64,000 nt of DNA from Corticium candelabrum. Taxonomy: Eukaryota > Porifera > Homoscleromorpha > Homosclerophorida > Plakinidae. Positions within the stretch are counted from its first letter, which is position 1. The number at the start of each line of letters is the position of its first letter. The position numbers were made by a program, and so were the translations under genes. The stretch is from the NCBI RefSeq assembly GCF_963422355.1, contig NC_085094.1:3822391-3886390 (forward strand), read 5' to 3'. Under the pieces are notes generated by a model. The model was not told the origin of the DNA. It did no database searches and saw only the letters and a program-made list of their open reading frames with translations. Shown piece after piece: positions 24,951 to 35,300 of this stretch.

Positions 24951-27218
24951 TACTAATATTAATTAAGGTGAAGATTTAATAGTAATTTGTTGAATCGTTA
25001 TTGTGAGTGACCGTAAAAATAGGGCTGTGTGTACTGTACTTGCATAACTTTTAATCTAGTTTTAATTAAAATTTAGATATTTTGTAAATTAATTAATTTC
25101 TTTAGTGTTTAAGGAAATTTAAATCTACGTTAATTTAAACACATTGTTATTAATAGTAACAAGTCAAAAATCAGGGCTTGTGACTATTTCATAGTTGCCC
25201 CGTCTTACTGACAACGTATTATAATTGTTGTTGTCTTGTTGCATTTAGAATGGCATCCTGTTTATTGTCTATTCATAGTCATATGTATGATGTCTGTTAG
25301 AATTTGACCATTTTGGAAATCCCAGTGTAAGATACAGACACACGCCTCATAGTCTGGGAATCATATTGAAATGAATTTACCCAATGTAATGATCATATTG
25401 TTTGCCTCGGTGTAAAAGTCCAAATTCAATAGATACTCATGATCCAGAGTATGTTGCTCGTTTATAGGCAACCAGAAATATTACATGGCTCGACACTACT
25501 CGAACATAATTTAATAAAACTATCTGCAAGATAGACGGCAATATAGCTGTTTTTCCTTGTCAAACATGATGGTCATAAGTAATCTTAGAAATGCACTTTG
25601 GCCACAAAGTTGCAGCCAGTAGCAGAGTGGAATATAACGGTCTGTCATTGGTCATTGACCGACCAACTGGTGTCTCTGACCGACCAACTGGTGTCTCTGA
25701 CCGACCAACTGGTGTCTCTGACCGACCAACTGGTGTCTCTGACCGACCAACTGGTGTTTCTGACCAACCACAATATGCATGAGTGCAGAAGGACAATACT
25801 GCAATACTGTAACAGTCTATATTTTGATAGCAAATAAATACAGTAGTTAATATGATGCAACAAAAAAGAAATTGAACTAAATGTTGATGTTGATAATTAG
25901 AAGAAAGGATTATGAAATCAAATGAGAATGAATGCCTAAAATTTAAAATGTCAGGTCAACCTCTTTTGCTAGAGCACACTGTCCGATCAAAAGTTTTGCC
26001 TTATATTCCACTTGCAGTAGCGCATTTATATGATGTTTGCATCAGTGACATAAACAACTGTACAAATTACCATTGTTACTCATCAAAGGGGAGGAGCTGA
26101 GCACGTAGGAGTAACAACAGTGCACACAAAACTTTTACGAACCCACTAGATTTACCCCATTGCTGTTAATAGTGTCCGTCTATAGAATTACTATATATAT
26201 TAGATTATATAGATATTCTTAATTAATTATAGTATGGCACAATGACATCCTTTGCTGCCACTCATTTTATGTTTTGTAGATAATATTGTTTTCAGTGAGT
26301 TCGATCATGACACTATTCAACTGCAACTCACATCACGATGAAAGATCCGGCAATCCAGTCATGTGCGGATTGTCTCGCCGACTAGACGTGCCATTAACTT
26401 GGAATGATCTTTTGTGTCAATGTTACTGGTTCATTTTGGGATTTGTTCTCGTTTGTTTCTTCACCGAAACTGGCAAAGTTGCGGTTGGTCGTCTCAGACC
26501 ATATTTTCTTGATGCTTGTCAACCAGACTATAGCAAATTCAATTGCACTAATGAAAAAGGATTTCCTCTTTACATTCTTCATCCAGGATGCCATGGAAAA
26601 AGCGGAGACATTCATGAAGCAAGGTAAGATGAGAGCCACAGACTACTTTTGCGGCAGCTTGCTTCCCAACAATAGCAATTATTGTTATTTAAAATTCCAT
26701 TTGATTTCAATTAATTGTGGTTGTTTGGTTGTGCTATATTAATCACACATAAAACAGATGTCTTGCAGGGATCGGTATTTCACATTAGATTGCCGATTTT
26801 CCAGTTGCTGTCTTGTATATTAATCAATGACATCAGTGAATCACACTTTCACGTTGCAGGTTGTCATGGCCATCTGGACACTCCTCGGTTTCAGTTTATG
26901 CAGGAGTTTTTGTTATGGTAAGTATTTAATTAAACATCGATTTAGACTTACTACACTATATAAACTGATTTGAACATTACTATTAAAGAGACAGACAAAA
27001 CAGGCAGGCAAGCTGGGGAGGCCAGTAGATAGAGAGACAGGTTGCTTTAGTTATTATTAATGAAAGATTTTCCTGTCCTGTCAAATTAATGGACAGATTG
27101 TATTGTAAAAACAAGAAATTTCCGTTTTCAAGACATGAACTCAATGCCATGTTTATGCCACAACTTAGATAACTCAAGTTCTTTTTCTATAATGGACAGG
27201 TTAGTTAACTCAGACATT

Positions 27219-27261
<43 letters not shown>

Positions 27262-27787
27262 ACGCGAGCACGCGTGTGCATGCATTTTTGTGTGTGATGT
27301 TATGCATGCATCTATCTACGATAACTTTCATGGCAGACAGACAGACAAACAAACAGAAACACAAGATGATAAGCAAGCAATTCATTAAACCAATATTGAT
27401 TGGTGCCCGCAATTGGCCACTTTGTTCACGATGTCAGCCTCAGTACCAAGTGTTTGTCTTTTGTTTCTAATCAGCTGTATTTGGAAGCAACATGTATTCA
27501 AAAATTTTCGTCACCACTCAAGGTCTTTCTTCAAGTAATTCCTGCAACTTTAGCATTCCTCTGCTGTCTCTCAAGAATATCCGACAATGCTCACCACTGG
27601 AGTGATGTGCTGTCTGGCACTATTCTTGGAGCATCTGTTGCTGTCACTACTGTATGATCAATATCAAGACTTACCATGACGTATTTTGAATATGTTTGCT
27701 TATTACATTCAGGTGTTTACATTGCTTTCGTTTGTTCGAAACAAGCAAAGTTCATTGACAACAGCAGAGAGAAACACACTACTGTGA
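24594..27787 (+). CDS. Lipid phosphate phosphatase (PLPP/PAP2 family)
   Basis: An integral-membrane phosphatase of the animal PLPP1-3 type, expected to dephosphorylate phosphatidate, lysophosphatidate or sphingosine-1-phosphate. Five coding exons: 24594-24863, 26280-26623, 26860-26917, 27475-27651 and 27713-27787, with compatible phases (0,2,0,0). Exon 1 gives a short cytosolic tail, TM1 and the family hallmark RGFFCNDDSISYP. Exon 2 holds C1 (KVAVGRLRPYFLD). Exon 3 holds C2 (PSGHSS). Exon 4 holds C3 (LSRISDNAHHWSDVLSG), including the nucleophile-activating His. All three catalytic motifs are intact. The predicted length is about 307 residues, normal for PLPPs. Compared with human PLPP1, the loop between TM2 and TM3 (FNCNSHHDERSGNPVMCG) differs. 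The start is the first ATG giving a tail of normal size. Intron 1 holds an (AT)n tract and a 21-bp minisatellite. Confidence 0.9.
24898..24946. repeat. (AT)n microsatellite
   Basis: Nearly pure AT dinucleotide tract in intron 1 of the lipid phosphatase gene, about 35 bases after the exon 1 donor site. Confidence 0.95.
25656..25765. repeat. 21-bp minisatellite, about five units
   Basis: Five near-identical tandem units of GACCGACCAACTGGTGTCTC plus T, the last diverging (TTTCTGACCAACC). The unit length is a multiple of three and the array is open in several frames on both strands (DRPTGVS, SETPVGR and others). It lies in intron 1 of the lipid phosphatase gene, so coding is unlikely. Confidence 0.95.
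27219..27260. repeat. (GT)n microsatellite
   Basis: About twenty GT units in intron 3 of the lipid phosphatase gene, followed by a GC-rich CACGCGAGCACGCGTG stretch. Confidence 0.95.
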
Positions 27788-28216
27788 TGATTGATGATGC
27801 ACAATATTCGGTAGCTATCGTAGATCTGTAAAGTGGCCATCATAGTGTGTAACTCGACATTCTGTTAGAGAACACTATGTTGCCAGTGTTCTATTGTGGT
27901 GTGAGTAGTGAACTGTATTTAGGATGGCTCTAATACATTGGTTTCTAAACGTAGAGCTTGGATAGAGATTTTAAATATACGGATGTTTGTCAGGTGTGTG
28001 ACCTCTACAAAGTCACAATGCCTCCTTGATGATTATTTAGATAGAATCAACCCAGTAATGGCCATTAGAAACCAGCTTATTTCAGCGGTCGACCAGAGAT
28101 GAGGTTCACATTATTAATAAAACTATTTAGTATACACACCAATGTCATGAACTCTTGATAGTAGTATCGTACAAGTTATAGGGTGCTTCTGACCATTATT
28201 GTTCAATTTCCATTCT
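27788..28216. other. Interval between convergent genes
   Basis: Lies between the lipid phosphatase stop (plus) and the PET100 stop (minus). It probably contains both 3' UTRs; AATAAA occurs near 28117 on the plus strand. I see no other feature. Confidence 0.45.
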
Positions 28217-29065
28217 TCATTTTTGTGACCTGTTGCTGACATCTTTCTTCAACTGTGCCAAGTTTTTTAACCTTTCCACATTTGTTTCATAGTATTCAGC
28301 CGCATATTCTTTCTGCAGAAGGTAACAAAATAGAATAAATAAGGAGCGAAAACCTAATGAATTTTAAAGATGCCCATTGGTATCTATTTCCATTCATATA
28401 ATACTAATTTGTGATTTGGTCCATTGAAACAAGTAGGTATACTGGTGGTATAGCCTCGTTCCATACTCATATGCGTGTGACTTTGTTGTACAAGATTCCG
28501 ACCTGTATTAGAGTTCCAATTCTCACGTGGGCTAAGACGTGTCATACAACATTCAGGTACTGTAGTTATCTCTACCAACAATTATTTTCAAATTGCCTTG
28601 ACCATAACATTACGCAAATAATAATAATTATTGAGCTTGTTAATTAAGTTAAAACTTTCTACTAAACTTCATTAATTAACAAGGCCTTTACTAGGCCTTT
28701 CTGTGCTGTCTAATTATGTGAGTTTTCTTTCCTGCCTGCCTGTGCGTACGGCCTACTAAAACCTGTTTTTGTCCTGAATGTTCAATTGGAAATACATCCG
28801 GGAGCAACAAAGAAACCACGTACTGCACTCGTCAGTTATAGTAATTAATTAATTAACATTGATTATACATATCTGCAATTACCCTCTCTTTCTCTACTTG
28901 TCGCTGCAAGAACATGTCCGGATGAGTGGCTGTGTAGAAGACTCCAATCGGAAAAAATACATAAACTGCCATCTGACAAAGACAAGATTACTGCACTGAG
29001 GTAAGCCATAATAGCAACAACATGGTTACTCGAAATATCTCCAAAGCACTCTTACGGTGCAACAT
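28217..29065 (-). CDS. PET100: PET100, cytochrome c oxidase assembly factor
   Basis: A tiny three-exon gene too short for most gene finders. Exons are 29065-29030 (MLHRKSALEIFR), 28972-28883 (MAVYVFFPIGVFYTATHPDM and on) and 28312-28217, ending in TGA, with phase-0 junctions. It encodes 73 residues, as I recall the human protein being. The block LEIFRM followed by a single hydrophobic segment and a charged C-terminal helix is the hallmark of PET100, an inner-membrane protein that helps complex IV assembly. Splice sites are GTAACC/TCAG and GTAATT/GCAG. An unrelated 47-codon frame ends 51 bases upstream on the same strand. Confidence 0.85.
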
Positions 29066-29116
29066 CTTGTCACCGTCGAGTCACCAATCAAAGCTCCCGG
29101 ATATACGGGTTTTGAC

Positions 29117-29260
29117 TTACTTGGACGTGATTTCGTCATAGAGAACAGTGGTGCCAGTCTTGCTCTGAAACGCAACTTGTTGCTGAAAGATGTCCAGTGC
29201 TCTTAAGGCTACTGTGAAAGCCGTAAAGAGGAAAGGCGTTATTCCTCGCCGAGCGGCCAT
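29117..29260 (-). CDS. Small upstream reading frame, 47 residues, one membrane segment
   Basis: Begins MAARRGITPFLFTAFTVALR, with a short basic N-terminus, one hydrophobic stretch and a polar tail ending EITSK. The stop TAA lies inside AAGTAAGTC, which is also a consensus splice donor (AA|GTAAGT), so the frame may end here or be spliced onward. Splicing to the nearest acceptor before PET100 would give the wrong frame. The layout suggests either a dicistronic transcript with PET100 or an upstream ORF. I do not recognise the family. Its size and shape resemble mitochondrial inner-membrane microproteins. Confidence 0.4.
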   Translation of the reverse strand: MAARRGITPFLFTAFTVALRALDIFQQQVAFQSKTGTTVLYDEITSK

Positions 29261-29812
29261 CGTCCTGGTAACTCTAGACTAGATAGTCTGTGAAGCTATT
29301 AAATAAATAGAAGCAGTCTAGATGATTTTATACGTTAGAGTAACTCTATGTAATGAATTAACAGCAATGAAGCGGCTGTACACGTGGGCCAGCGTGTTGT
29401 CTGCGGTTCTTCTTGCCATTCGTAGGAATGTCTGGCTCATTGAAGAGAGGGATTCGTTCATTCGTATTCATTTCTTTGTGTGTCTGTTTGCCGTCTATCT
29501 TTTTGTATTTCTGACTGCCTGTCTTCTCTTGTCTTTGTGTGTTATTTATCTGTCAATGGTTGCTTACAAGTTTTCTGTCTCTGTGTTTGTCTGGTTGTCA
29601 ATGTCTACGTATGGGTTGATTTTAAGGCATGTGAGCAATGATGTAACTTTGAATTAGACGCCAGAGTTATAACAGAGCCATTGAAGATAAGATCTACTAC
29701 TGTGTGTCTTTCCTAGCTACTGAGCACTGATGATGACGACAACAATGATGATAGTTTCACTGTAATAAACGTTTGTTTATTTGCTTACATATGTTTTTGG
29801 TTTGTCTGTTTA

Positions 29813-29845
<33 letters not shown>

Positions 29846-30955
29846 GTGTCTAAAAATAAGATCTCCAAAATTTCAAAAGATGCAAATGGAAAAAGCAGCG
29901 AAACAGACTTTAGAGATAGATGGAGAAAGCAACTGTCTGTAGTTGTACAGTCTTGCAACTCTCGTGTGATTTCTTCATTGACTGTTATTGTTATGCATAC
30001 GTAAAGTTAGCAATTGTTATTGGTAGAGTAAGAGTTCAAATATAACAATCTGTCTGTCTGTCTGTCTGTCCCCGGATGTTGGTAATGTTGTCTTCTACTT
30101 TGTATTGTGTGGGAAGAAGTTTGTCAGAGGGCCAAGGGAGCAAGAATTTCAAGTCGATGTGTGTGGCTTTGGCTGCTACCGTCCTAGGGAACATTGTTAA
30201 CCATCGGGGCCCCCTTTCTTTGTCATTTGTGTCCACGTGTCTTCAATGTCATCTCCTTTGTCGGCGCTCTGTCTTCACTTTCCTTCTTGTGGCTTATGTC
30301 GCTGTCTGCTGTCGGTCAAGGTTGTGCACGCATCTTTTCCCGCTCTCTGAGCTTAGCGTCTGCCTTTGTCTCGCAGCTGGATGGTCTCTTGTCGTCATTT
30401 CTTTGTCCCATCATCTTCTTGTGGCTTCAACTGGCGTCTGCTGTCAGTTGGGGTTATGTACGCATCTCTCTCTTCTCTCTGAGCTCGGCGTCCGCCTTTG
30501 TCTCACAGTTGGATTGTCATTTGTCGCCTTTTCTTCGTCAACTCATTTTCTTGTATCGAAGTTTGCTGTAGATTGTTGGGTATTTGATTTTGACATTCAA
30601 GACCAAGTCCATTAGTTAATATATGACTTTATTGTTTGCAAGGACTGGTTTGCTTTTACAAATTCCTAGCCTATGTACTAGTAGAGTCTGTATGAGAATA
30701 AAGTATCTGTCTGTCTGTCTGTCTGTCTGTCTGTCAATACATGTAGACACAGCAGCAGTTATTTTCATAATTTCAAAATTTTGCTGTCATGCTTCTAGAC
30801 TTTGATATTTAACTAAACCACATTGCACTTTCGCCTGTTCATTATTAGTCAATGTAGTCCATTCAGTTGCTGTTTGCTCTCCTCTGTGCCTGCTCTCTAA
30901 CAATGAGTTCACATTTGAACTCGGGATTACCTGTTAATGTAACTTGTGTGAGCAG
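29261..30955. other. Probable bidirectional promoter and 5' part of ISCA1
   Basis: The first coding exon of ISCA1 should lie here but I could not fix it. A candidate ATG at 29366 gives MKRLYTWASVLSAVLLAIRR, which looks like a mitochondrial presequence, but no convincing phase-0 donor follows. If correct, it starts about 105 bases from the minus-strand microprotein ATG, making a compact bidirectional promoter. The rest of the interval holds CTGT tracts (29818-29840, 30049-30069 and 30703-30735) and a tandem duplication at 30280-30548. Confidence 0.35.
30280..30548. repeat. Tandem duplication, two units of about 135 bp
   Basis: The unit running from TTCTTGTGGCTT through GTCTGCTGTC, TGAGCTTAGCGTCTGCCTTTG and CAGCTGGATGG is repeated immediately, with about 80 percent similarity judged by eye. 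Both units stay open in one plus frame, but the translation (Leu/Ser/Val-rich) is not recognisable. It lies in the presumed first intron of ISCA1. Confidence 0.75.
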
Positions 30956-31183
30956 ACTCAAGCTGCAGCAGGAAAGGTTTGTAGTCTACTTAGAGGACAA
31001 CCCGATGCAGTAGGCAATCCTAAGTTTACTGGCAATTGTTTACAGGTTTTGACATATTCTTTTGCATCTTTAGAGTGGTTTGCGAATTGGTGTACGAGCA
31101 CGTGGTTGCAATGGCCTTTCGTACACAATAGATTATGCAAACGGTAAAGGAAAATTTGATGAGGAGGTCAATCAAGATGGTAA

Positions 31184-31240
<57 letters not shown>

Positions 31241-31480
31241 CCAGAAAAATATACCAAACAATTCACTGTCATTAGCACTGCATTTGTATTGTCCGCGGAC
31301 ACATTCGTTCATGCATGGTTTTCTCTGATAGGAGCAAGAGTATTCATTGACTCTAAGGCTCAGTTGACTCTACTGGGAACAGAGATGGACTATGTGTCAA
31401 ACAAACTTTCCTCTGAATTCGTATTCAACAATCCCAATGTCAAAGGAACTTGTGGCTGTGGGGAGAGTTTTACTATATAA
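30956..31480 (+). CDS. ISCA1: ISCA1, mitochondrial A-type iron-sulfur carrier (5' exon not located)
   Basis: Exons 30956-31009, 31074-31179 and 31332-31480 join in phase. Together they encode the ISCA1 core: an N-terminal helix (TQAAAGKVCSLLRG), IGVRARGCNGLSYTIDY with the first cluster-binding Cys, then VFIDSKAQLTLLGTEMDYV, LSSEFVFNNPNVKGTCGCGE and SF.I. All three Cys ligands (C in RGCNG, CxC in TCGCG) are present. The protein acts with ISCA2 and IBA57 in mitochondrial 4Fe-4S cluster maturation. The first exon with the targeting peptide lies upstream and was not identified. A (GT)n tract at 31187-31240 fills the last intron. Confidence 0.9.
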
Positions 31481-32384
31481 ATATGAAATCTGGACAAATT
31501 AATTATTCAATAAAACAGTATTCTATGCAGTGATCACAGGATTGTGTGTGACATGCACTATTTTTGAGTGTGTAAACTGGGATGTTCTAGTAGGCTAGTG
31601 CCAATAGAGAGACGATGGGAACTGTCTGTAGAAACTTTGACAAATGATTTACTGGTTGTTGTTACAGTGGTGTTCGGAGCGTTGGGCATAGTGCACTCAG
31701 GTATTGCATGGTGACTGAATGTCATTTCAGGTCATCACAACCTGTACCATGCACTTACAGGAAACAGTGCTTCCAGGATCTGCAGTAACTGCCAGGATTT
31801 AATTAATTGGGATTAATTAATTAATATTTGCTATCAGTGAGTGCAAACTATGAGTGGCCCCTGTCAAGTGCGGACATTCTCAGATTTGACCCCTGAAATT
31901 CAATTCTTTGACCATGCCTGGTAAAGGCACTACAAAGGTCTGGGCAGTCGAGAATATCAGCCAGCAGAATCCGGACTGATGGCCCATCATCATGCCAGTG
32001 TGACACGTTGAGTTCTATGCACACACAACACAACTAGAGCAGGCATTGCAGGCTAATTAGTCATCCTGATGCAAATGACCCTAAACATGTAAACAGAGGT
32101 GACCGTGACGGGCACTTCTCAGGGGTACTGGGGCTCAGGCACCCCCAACTTTGAGAACAGCCTCTATTTGTAAGTACACAGTATATCTTCGTAGTTCATG
32201 TACTCCGATGTCTTTTCATGCCCCATCTCCCCGACTTGCGAGTCGCTCCACCGCCCTTGCTCGACTGGAGAGCATGTGCTCGGGCCGTCAACATGGCGAT
32301 GCCCCCGGTCTGTAACTACACATAGTCACGTGAGCTACGAACCGGTTTACATCGCCGAAATCTGATCACTTGCAGAGTTCAACG
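31481..32384. other. Interval upstream of GTPase-kinase copy 2
   Basis: No gene was recognised. A short repeat at about 32130-32265 (CAACTTTGAGAACAG, TAGTTCATGTACTCCGATG, TTGCGAGTCGCT) recurs in the same orientation at about 37620-37755 inside intron 4 of the next gene. The presumed promoter of copy 2 lies in the last 100-200 bases. Confidence 0.5.
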
Positions 32385-35300
32385 ATGTCTAGACAGTCAA
32401 CGAACGCGGACATGGTGTCACAACTGCAACTAGGAATACTGCCCGAACCCCCGTCCGAGGCCACACCATCTCTACCTATGAGTCCCGTGCATGTCGACCT
32501 CATCATGAATGCTTCAGAACTAGACGAACTGATGGACGTCTGTGACAATCTCGGTCTCAGCACTGATAACTGTGACGACATTTCCTCGATTCAGAATCAA
32601 CTTCTTGAACATTTCGGGCAGACCTACCGTCTTCCTCCACCAGTGCCTGCAGTAAGCCTTTCCACAGGTCTCGCACGTTAGTAATGAGGAACATACTCTT
32701 ACGACCTTGTGTAGCCGATTTCGGTAGCTCAGTCGGTGCTCAAGGACTTTGCTGTTACGAGGAAGGAATTCCTACGGCTTGTCAAGGCGACGGAAGGATT
32801 TCTTTACGACGTACACGCTCACGGATGGTTTTCTAAACTTCACATCACGGACAACCAAATGTGGTTGAAGCGTGAAGATTTTCAAAACGCTGTCGACCAC
32901 TGTACCAAGCGACCAATGCTGCTAATTGCAGGTAATTCCACGCTAGTTTTGTTGGAAAATTAGATTTTCCCTTAAACTACATATGCTTGCCAGTCTTGCA
33001 CGTTGTAAGAGTCTGCGTTTACGTGGCACTCTAGGGATATAAGTCCGGTTATTGTATGGCCGTGGTCGGGTACGCAATAAGTATTAGTTATTACATGGGT
33101 AGCTGGTGTCTAAGGCTTTTATTGACCGGAGGCCTCACGGGATTATCAACGAGATAATTGATGGAGCGGGAGGAGAGGTTCAATTATTGAAGTGATAAGC
33201 CCCCCCCAGGCCAAGGTGTTAATAATGCCCTAAACACCACATACTGTAAATCCAGAGAGTATAAGGGTCTTACATTTTAACGATTTTGTCCAAAATTGAA
33301 ATGTTTTGGAAGTTAACGTTTTTTGTTATAATGAATCTTGATGACCAACGTTCTTTTACCAACTATTTAGTAATATCCTATTATGATAACAGTAATCACA
33401 AGACTAGAACTCTGTGTACTAATAGTACTAGTACAACCAAATGGTCACTACAGAGAAGTCCGTTGATCTGTAATTTACCTAATATTCCAATGTCTTTCCA
33501 CCCTCTTCTTAACATCTGAGCTTGACTTGAAAGCCATTCCATGTTCTTGACGAGCCAGCCAAAATGAATGGGTTTGATCACAGATGTACGCAAGTCTACT
33601 TTGATGTTCTCTACTGCAAGGCCACTGTCTAGTAGTGTCTTCACTTTGTCAGCGTACCATGAAGAGAAGAGCTCCTTTAATTAAGTGATGTTTAAATGGT
33701 TCATTGGTAGCCACATCAAGTGGTTGAAGTGACCCAGTGCAACCAGCTGGAACCATCACATACCTGATGTTGTGTTCACGAAGACTCTGCAAAAACTCAT
33801 CACATCTGTGAGCAGCAAAAACATCAAATATACATAGACCAGGTGCATCAGGTGAAAGACCTAGTTGTTCCTGTTGTCTTGCCATGTAAGGATCCAAAAT
33901 CTTTTCTATATACTCTAGCATTGTGTCTCGATTTGACCAGTGACTCGCAGAATGAGTAATGTTCCACCCAGGGGGGAATGTTCACATGTGGGTGGCACCT
34001 TGGTGTTTTGCCAGCATAGATAACTTGAGGTGAGATAAGTTTTCCAGTCAGTGATATGGCAAGAAGAACGGTAATTTCTCTTTTATCCTCTAAGCCAATC
34101 ATGTCGATTTGCTTGGATCCTTGCACCTCAAGAGTCCAGTCACTCACAGGCACCATTTTGGTACCGGTTTGATCAAAATTGAGCACCATAGACAAGGGTA
34201 TGTTATAATCTTTAATAACTTTTTCTATATTATCAAGATAGATAGATTTGATATTTACAAAATCATCAGGAACCTTGCGGCTTGCACGTGTAGCTTTGCG
34301 CTTTACATACCCATGCCTGGAGAGAAAGGAGAAAGCCCATGACTTCTTCAGGTCCAGTGATCCTCCATATTGTTTCAGAAGTGACGGAGTTTTGTGATGC
34401 ACAATACCCATTGCAGCAGCTAGGACTATGGAAGAACTTACAGGTGATCCACAGAGATGAAGACCTGGAATAAACTGCTTCGTTAGTTTGTCAATATCCT
34501 CTGGTAAAAGAAGAGGACGTCCTTTTTTCTTGGTAGGTAGCTCTACTTCATCCAACGTCTTTCCTTCCTTGAGCTGCTTGAGGACCTCTCGCTTGAAGTT
34601 CCTTACAGTGGCTTCAGAAAGAGCAAACTTTAAGCGCTTAGAGAAAGTGTCAACTGCGCTCTTGTTTCCTTGAATGGCAGCAAACTTTCCAATCTCAGCT
34701 TTCGTTGCTTCGTCAAAATGGTGCCGCTCGTGAGACTTTCATTTCCGTCCACATTTTGTAGATCAATGTTCTCCCTGTCCACAGCTGCTACAGAAGCTGC
34801 TGCAGCAACTTCTGTGCTGTCTACAGGCTTGAACCAATGGGTAAGCAACATTACTGGTCGTATGCAGTACGGTGCTGTTCAAAATGGCGTATGTAAAAGC
34901 ACGCATGCGCAAAGTAAAATTGCTCAACGTAATTTATTATAACGATGAGAACTTGTTCGTTATGTTCGTTAACATTAAATGATCGTTATACTTTCTGGAT
35001 TTACAGTAACTTGTTTGTGCTTGTAACCTTGTTGATGTAATTAATAGATGTAATAGGTGTTATGTGACTGCCCTAAGTGTGTTGTGTCCACGTGACCTGT
35101 ACAAGCGCTGTAACTGGCTCATATTGCATACCCAACCACGCCCATATAATAAGAGCCAGTTACAGCGCTTGTACAGGTCACATGGAGGTAGAATACCGAT
35201 AATCCACCCACTGTCATAGCAACAGACTATACCTTGGGTATATTAGAGTAAACATCAGGCTCTAATACAATACACTAAATGCCATTTAGTCTATTAGCAT

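Noticed and set aside
24900-25900. Minisatellite as a CRISPR array
   Set aside because: Units are directly tandem without spacers, the DNA is animal-like and it lies in an intron.
30076-30615. 180-residue Leu/Val-rich plus-strand frame as a membrane protein
   Set aside because: It covers the tandem duplication in the presumed ISCA1 intron, matches no family I know and is also open in a second frame.
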